From positions 2,405-8,639 of the forward strand of contig DFCD01000069.1 in assembly GCA_002366885.1 (NCBI GenBank): a DNA stretch of 6,235 nucleotides. Direction: 5' to 3'. The notes below the pieces were generated by a model, which was not told where the DNA came from, did no database searches, and saw only the letters and a program-made list of their open reading frames with translations. Position 1 is the first letter of the stretch. Every line of letters starts with the position of its first letter. The position numbers were made by a program, and so were the translations under genes. The DNA is from Verrucomicrobia bacterium UBA3063 (GTDB taxonomy: Bacteria > Verrucomicrobiota > Verrucomicrobiia > Methylacidiphilales > Verrucolacustridaceae). Positions 5,092 to 6,235 of this stretch are shown here, piece by piece.

Positions 5092-5219
5092 TTGAGAAGG
5101 TTGGAAGGTTTGAAAGTGGGAAGGTTTTGTGAACGTGAACGTGAAGGTGAAGGTGAAGGTCGGTTGGCATGAAAGTGGGAAAGTTGGAAGGTTTTGTGGG
5201 CGTGAACGTGAATGTGGAC
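5092..5219 (+). repeat. Degenerate duplication with GTGAAC/GTGAAG hexamer arrays
   Basis: The first block has five perfect-phase hexamers at 5129-5158 (GTGAAC twice, GTGAAG three times). The second has four degenerate hexamers at 5196-5219 (GTGGGC, GTGAAC, GTGAAT, GTGGAC). Each array is preceded by the same lead-in: GAAAGTGGGAA, then GGTTTTGTG (5112-5130 and 5171-5198, the second with seven extra bases). The upstream part (5092-5110) adds GAAGGTTGGAAGGTT. The segment is thus a diverged tandem duplication of lead-in plus hexamers. An open minus-strand frame through it gives only HVHV/HLHL repeats and is not a gene. Confidence 0.75.
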
Positions 5220-5235
5220 GATAAACCAAAACAGA

Positions 5236-5279
5236 GAATTATTTAATAATCTTTATCCTAGGACTGTCAATGTCCTAGG
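5236..5279. repeat. AT-rich island and TGTC-loop hairpin (repeat copy 3)
   Basis: Bases 5236-5256 form the clearest AT-rich island of the window (GAATTATTTAATAATCTTTAT) with a small inverted repeat, ATTAT 5238-5242 and ATAAT 5246-5250. Next to it is a perfect 8-bp stem, CCTAGGAC 5257-5264 with GTCCTAGG 5272-5279, around the loop TGTCAAT. Loop size and its first four bases match the hairpins at 22-38 and 2228-2244, so this appears to be a third member of that family, without the CTATC-rich tail. Promoter activity of the AT island is possible but unsupported. Confidence 0.6.
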
Positions 5280-5341
5280 CGGGGTCTTAGGGTGGTGAGA
5301 TGCAAGGAAGTCAAAAGCAGGGTTGTGAGGTTAGGTGGGGT

Positions 5342-5456
5342 GGCCTCGAGGAGGCCGCCTGGGTTTCCATTTCGGGCTTTCGGCGCTCGGCGAGGCGCGC
5401 TCATCGAACGCGCCCCAGCTTGATCGGCAACTCAAGCTTGGAATGGGGGAATCCCC
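5342..5456. other. Cluster of hairpins upstream of cinA, possible structured RNA or REP
   Basis: Three perfect stems follow one another: GGCCTC 5342-5347 with GAGGCC 5351-5356 (GAG loop); GGCGCG 5394-5399 with CGCGCC 5409-5414 (9-base loop); AGCTTGA 5417-5423 with TCAAGCT 5432-5438 (8-base loop). A bulged outer pairing may enclose the last two: GGG-TTCC-ATT in 5361-5371 with AAT-GG-AA-CCC in 5442-5455. The cluster ends 14 bases before cinA, so it would form part of the cinA leader if transcription starts upstream. It matches no riboswitch class that I recognise. No gene is seen in 5057-5470. Confidence 0.4.
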
Positions 5457-5470
5457 GCTATGCTGGCGGG

Positions 5471-6235
5471 ATGCGGATTGAGGTGATCACGACGGGATCG
5501 GAGTTGTTGCTGGGGCAGGTGTTGAATTCGCATCCGGGGTATCTTTCGGGGCGGTTGGCGTTGTTGGGACTGGAGCTGGCGAGGCAGACGGCGGTGCCGG
5601 ACGGGCGGGAGGCGATCGCGGAGGTGTTGGCGGAGGCGTGGAGGAGATCCGACCTAATCATCGTCACGGGGGGATTGGGACCGACCTCGGACGACATCAC
5701 GCGGGATGTGGTGGCGGAGTTTTTCCAGAAGCCGCTGGAGTACCAGGCAAAGATTCATGAGAAGATCCTGGGATATTTTCGGCAGCGGAACCTGACGCCG
5801 CCGGAGCTGGTGAAGGTGCAGGCGATGGTGCCGAAGGGGATGGAGGTGCTGGCCAATGACGTGGGGACGGCGCCGGGATTCTGGTTTGAGGAGAAGGGGA
5901 AGATGTTGGCGGTGTTGCCGGGGCCGCCGCGGGAGTTGGCGCCGATGATGGAGAAGGGGGTGGAGCCGAAGCTGCGGGGCAGGGCGAAGGCGGCGGAGGG
6001 GACGAGGATTTTGCGGGTGTACGGGATCGGGGAGTCGTTTGTGCAGGAGAAGTGCGAGGCGGAGCTGAGGAGGATGGGTTTTGCGGGGGTGGGGTACTGT
6101 GCGCGACCGGGGGAGGTGGACGTGAGATTGAGGTCGAGCGATGCGGGTTTGCTGCAGCGGGGGGCGGAGTTAGTGAGAAAGGTTTTGGGGGAGGCGGTCT
6201 ATGCGGAGGGGGTGGAGACGATGGAGGAGGTGGTG
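5471..6235 (+). CDS. cinA: CinA-family protein, N-terminal part (cut by window end)
   Basis: The first 255 codons of a CinA/CinA-like protein, open to the window edge. The N-terminal domain is the molybdopterin-binding-like COG1058 fold: 'RIEVITTGSELLLGQ' (2-16), 'DLIIVTGGLGPTSDD' (61-75) with the hallmark GGLGPT-x-DD, 'APGF' (134-137) and 'LPGPPRE' (149-155). A KH-like segment follows ('TRILRVYGIGES', 178-189; 'YCARPGEVDVRL', 209-220). This domain is known in the family as an ADP-ribose pyrophosphatase. The C-terminal NMN deamidase domain, if present, lies beyond the window. The family acts in NAD (pyridine nucleotide) salvage and was named for competence-induced expression in streptococci. 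ATG 5471 matches the family N-terminus; the Shine-Dalgarno is poor (GGCGGG directly abuts the ATG). An out-of-frame ATG at 5460 was not chosen. Usual 'INTN' is here 'LNSH' (18-21). Codon use is very G-rich. Confidence 0.93.
   Translation, partial: MRIEVITTGSELLLGQVLNSHPGYLSGRLALLGLELARQTAVPDGREAIAEVLAEAWRRSDLIIVTGGLGPTSDDITRDVVAEFFQKPLEYQAKIHEKILGYFRQRNLTPPELVKVQAMVPKGMEVLANDVGTAPGFWFEEKGKMLAVLPGPPRELAPMMEKGVEPKLRGRAKAAEGTRILRVYGIGESFVQEKCEAELRRMGFAGVGYCARPGEVDVRLRSSDAGLLQRGAELVRKVLGEAVYAEGVETMEEVV

Noticed and set aside
4514..5170. Minus-strand frame with a HVHVH/HLHLH run through the hexamer repeat
   Set aside because: It is a translation of the GTGAAC/GTGAAG repeat and antisense mscL; no start signal or domain is present.
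5092..5219. Hexamer arrays as a CRISPR array
   Set aside because: Units are 6 bases with no unique spacers of 25-40 bases and no cas genes nearby.

Overview
The window is GC-rich, G-heavy bacterial chromosomal DNA. No 16S rRNA or other taxon marker is present. The protein styles (an SGNH hydrolase with GSST and GSND blocks, a cytochrome b562-like protein, an Rv1284-type beta-carbonic anhydrase) and the many short, degenerate intergenic repeats suggest a Verrucomicrobiota- or Planctomycetota-like bacterium. This is inference, held with moderate to low confidence.

Left part (1-2265): a small accessory module on the + strand. A reversed-order HicB/HicA toxin-antitoxin pair (112-612) is followed by a repeat-filled gap (613-938) and then a gene for an AAA_14/DUF4143 ATPase (939-2129). 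The module is bracketed by two direct copies of a dispersed repeat (21-59 and 2227-2265, 33 of 39 bases identical). Each copy contains a small hairpin with a TGTC-starting loop. A third hairpin of the same design lies at 5257-5279.

Middle part (2243-5056): a GNAT acetyltransferase gene on the - strand (2243-2764) diverges from a + strand run of four genes: beta-carbonic anhydrase (2841-3461), cytochrome b562-like periplasmic protein (3458-3889, with an ATGA overlap), secreted SGNH/GDSL hydrolase (3922-4596) and mscL, the large-conductance mechanosensitive channel (4643-5056). Short gaps and shared orientation suggest an operon or at least co-transcription. Three of the four products act at the cell envelope. 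The stop codon and last six residues of the GNAT gene lie inside the second dispersed-repeat copy.

Right part (5057-6235): a gene-free stretch of about 410 bases (5057-5470). It holds degenerate GTGAAC/GTGAAG hexamer repeats, one AT-rich island, the third TGTC-loop hairpin and a cluster of three perfect hairpins. After it comes the 5' end of cinA (5471 to the window edge; 255 codons, no stop), which is cut by the window.

No CRISPR array, tRNA, rRNA or transposase gene was found. The most notable material outside the ordinary genes is the hairpin repeat family and its bracketing of the hicBA-ATPase module, the structured DNA upstream of cinA, and the translationally coupled carbonic anhydrase/cytochrome b562 pair.
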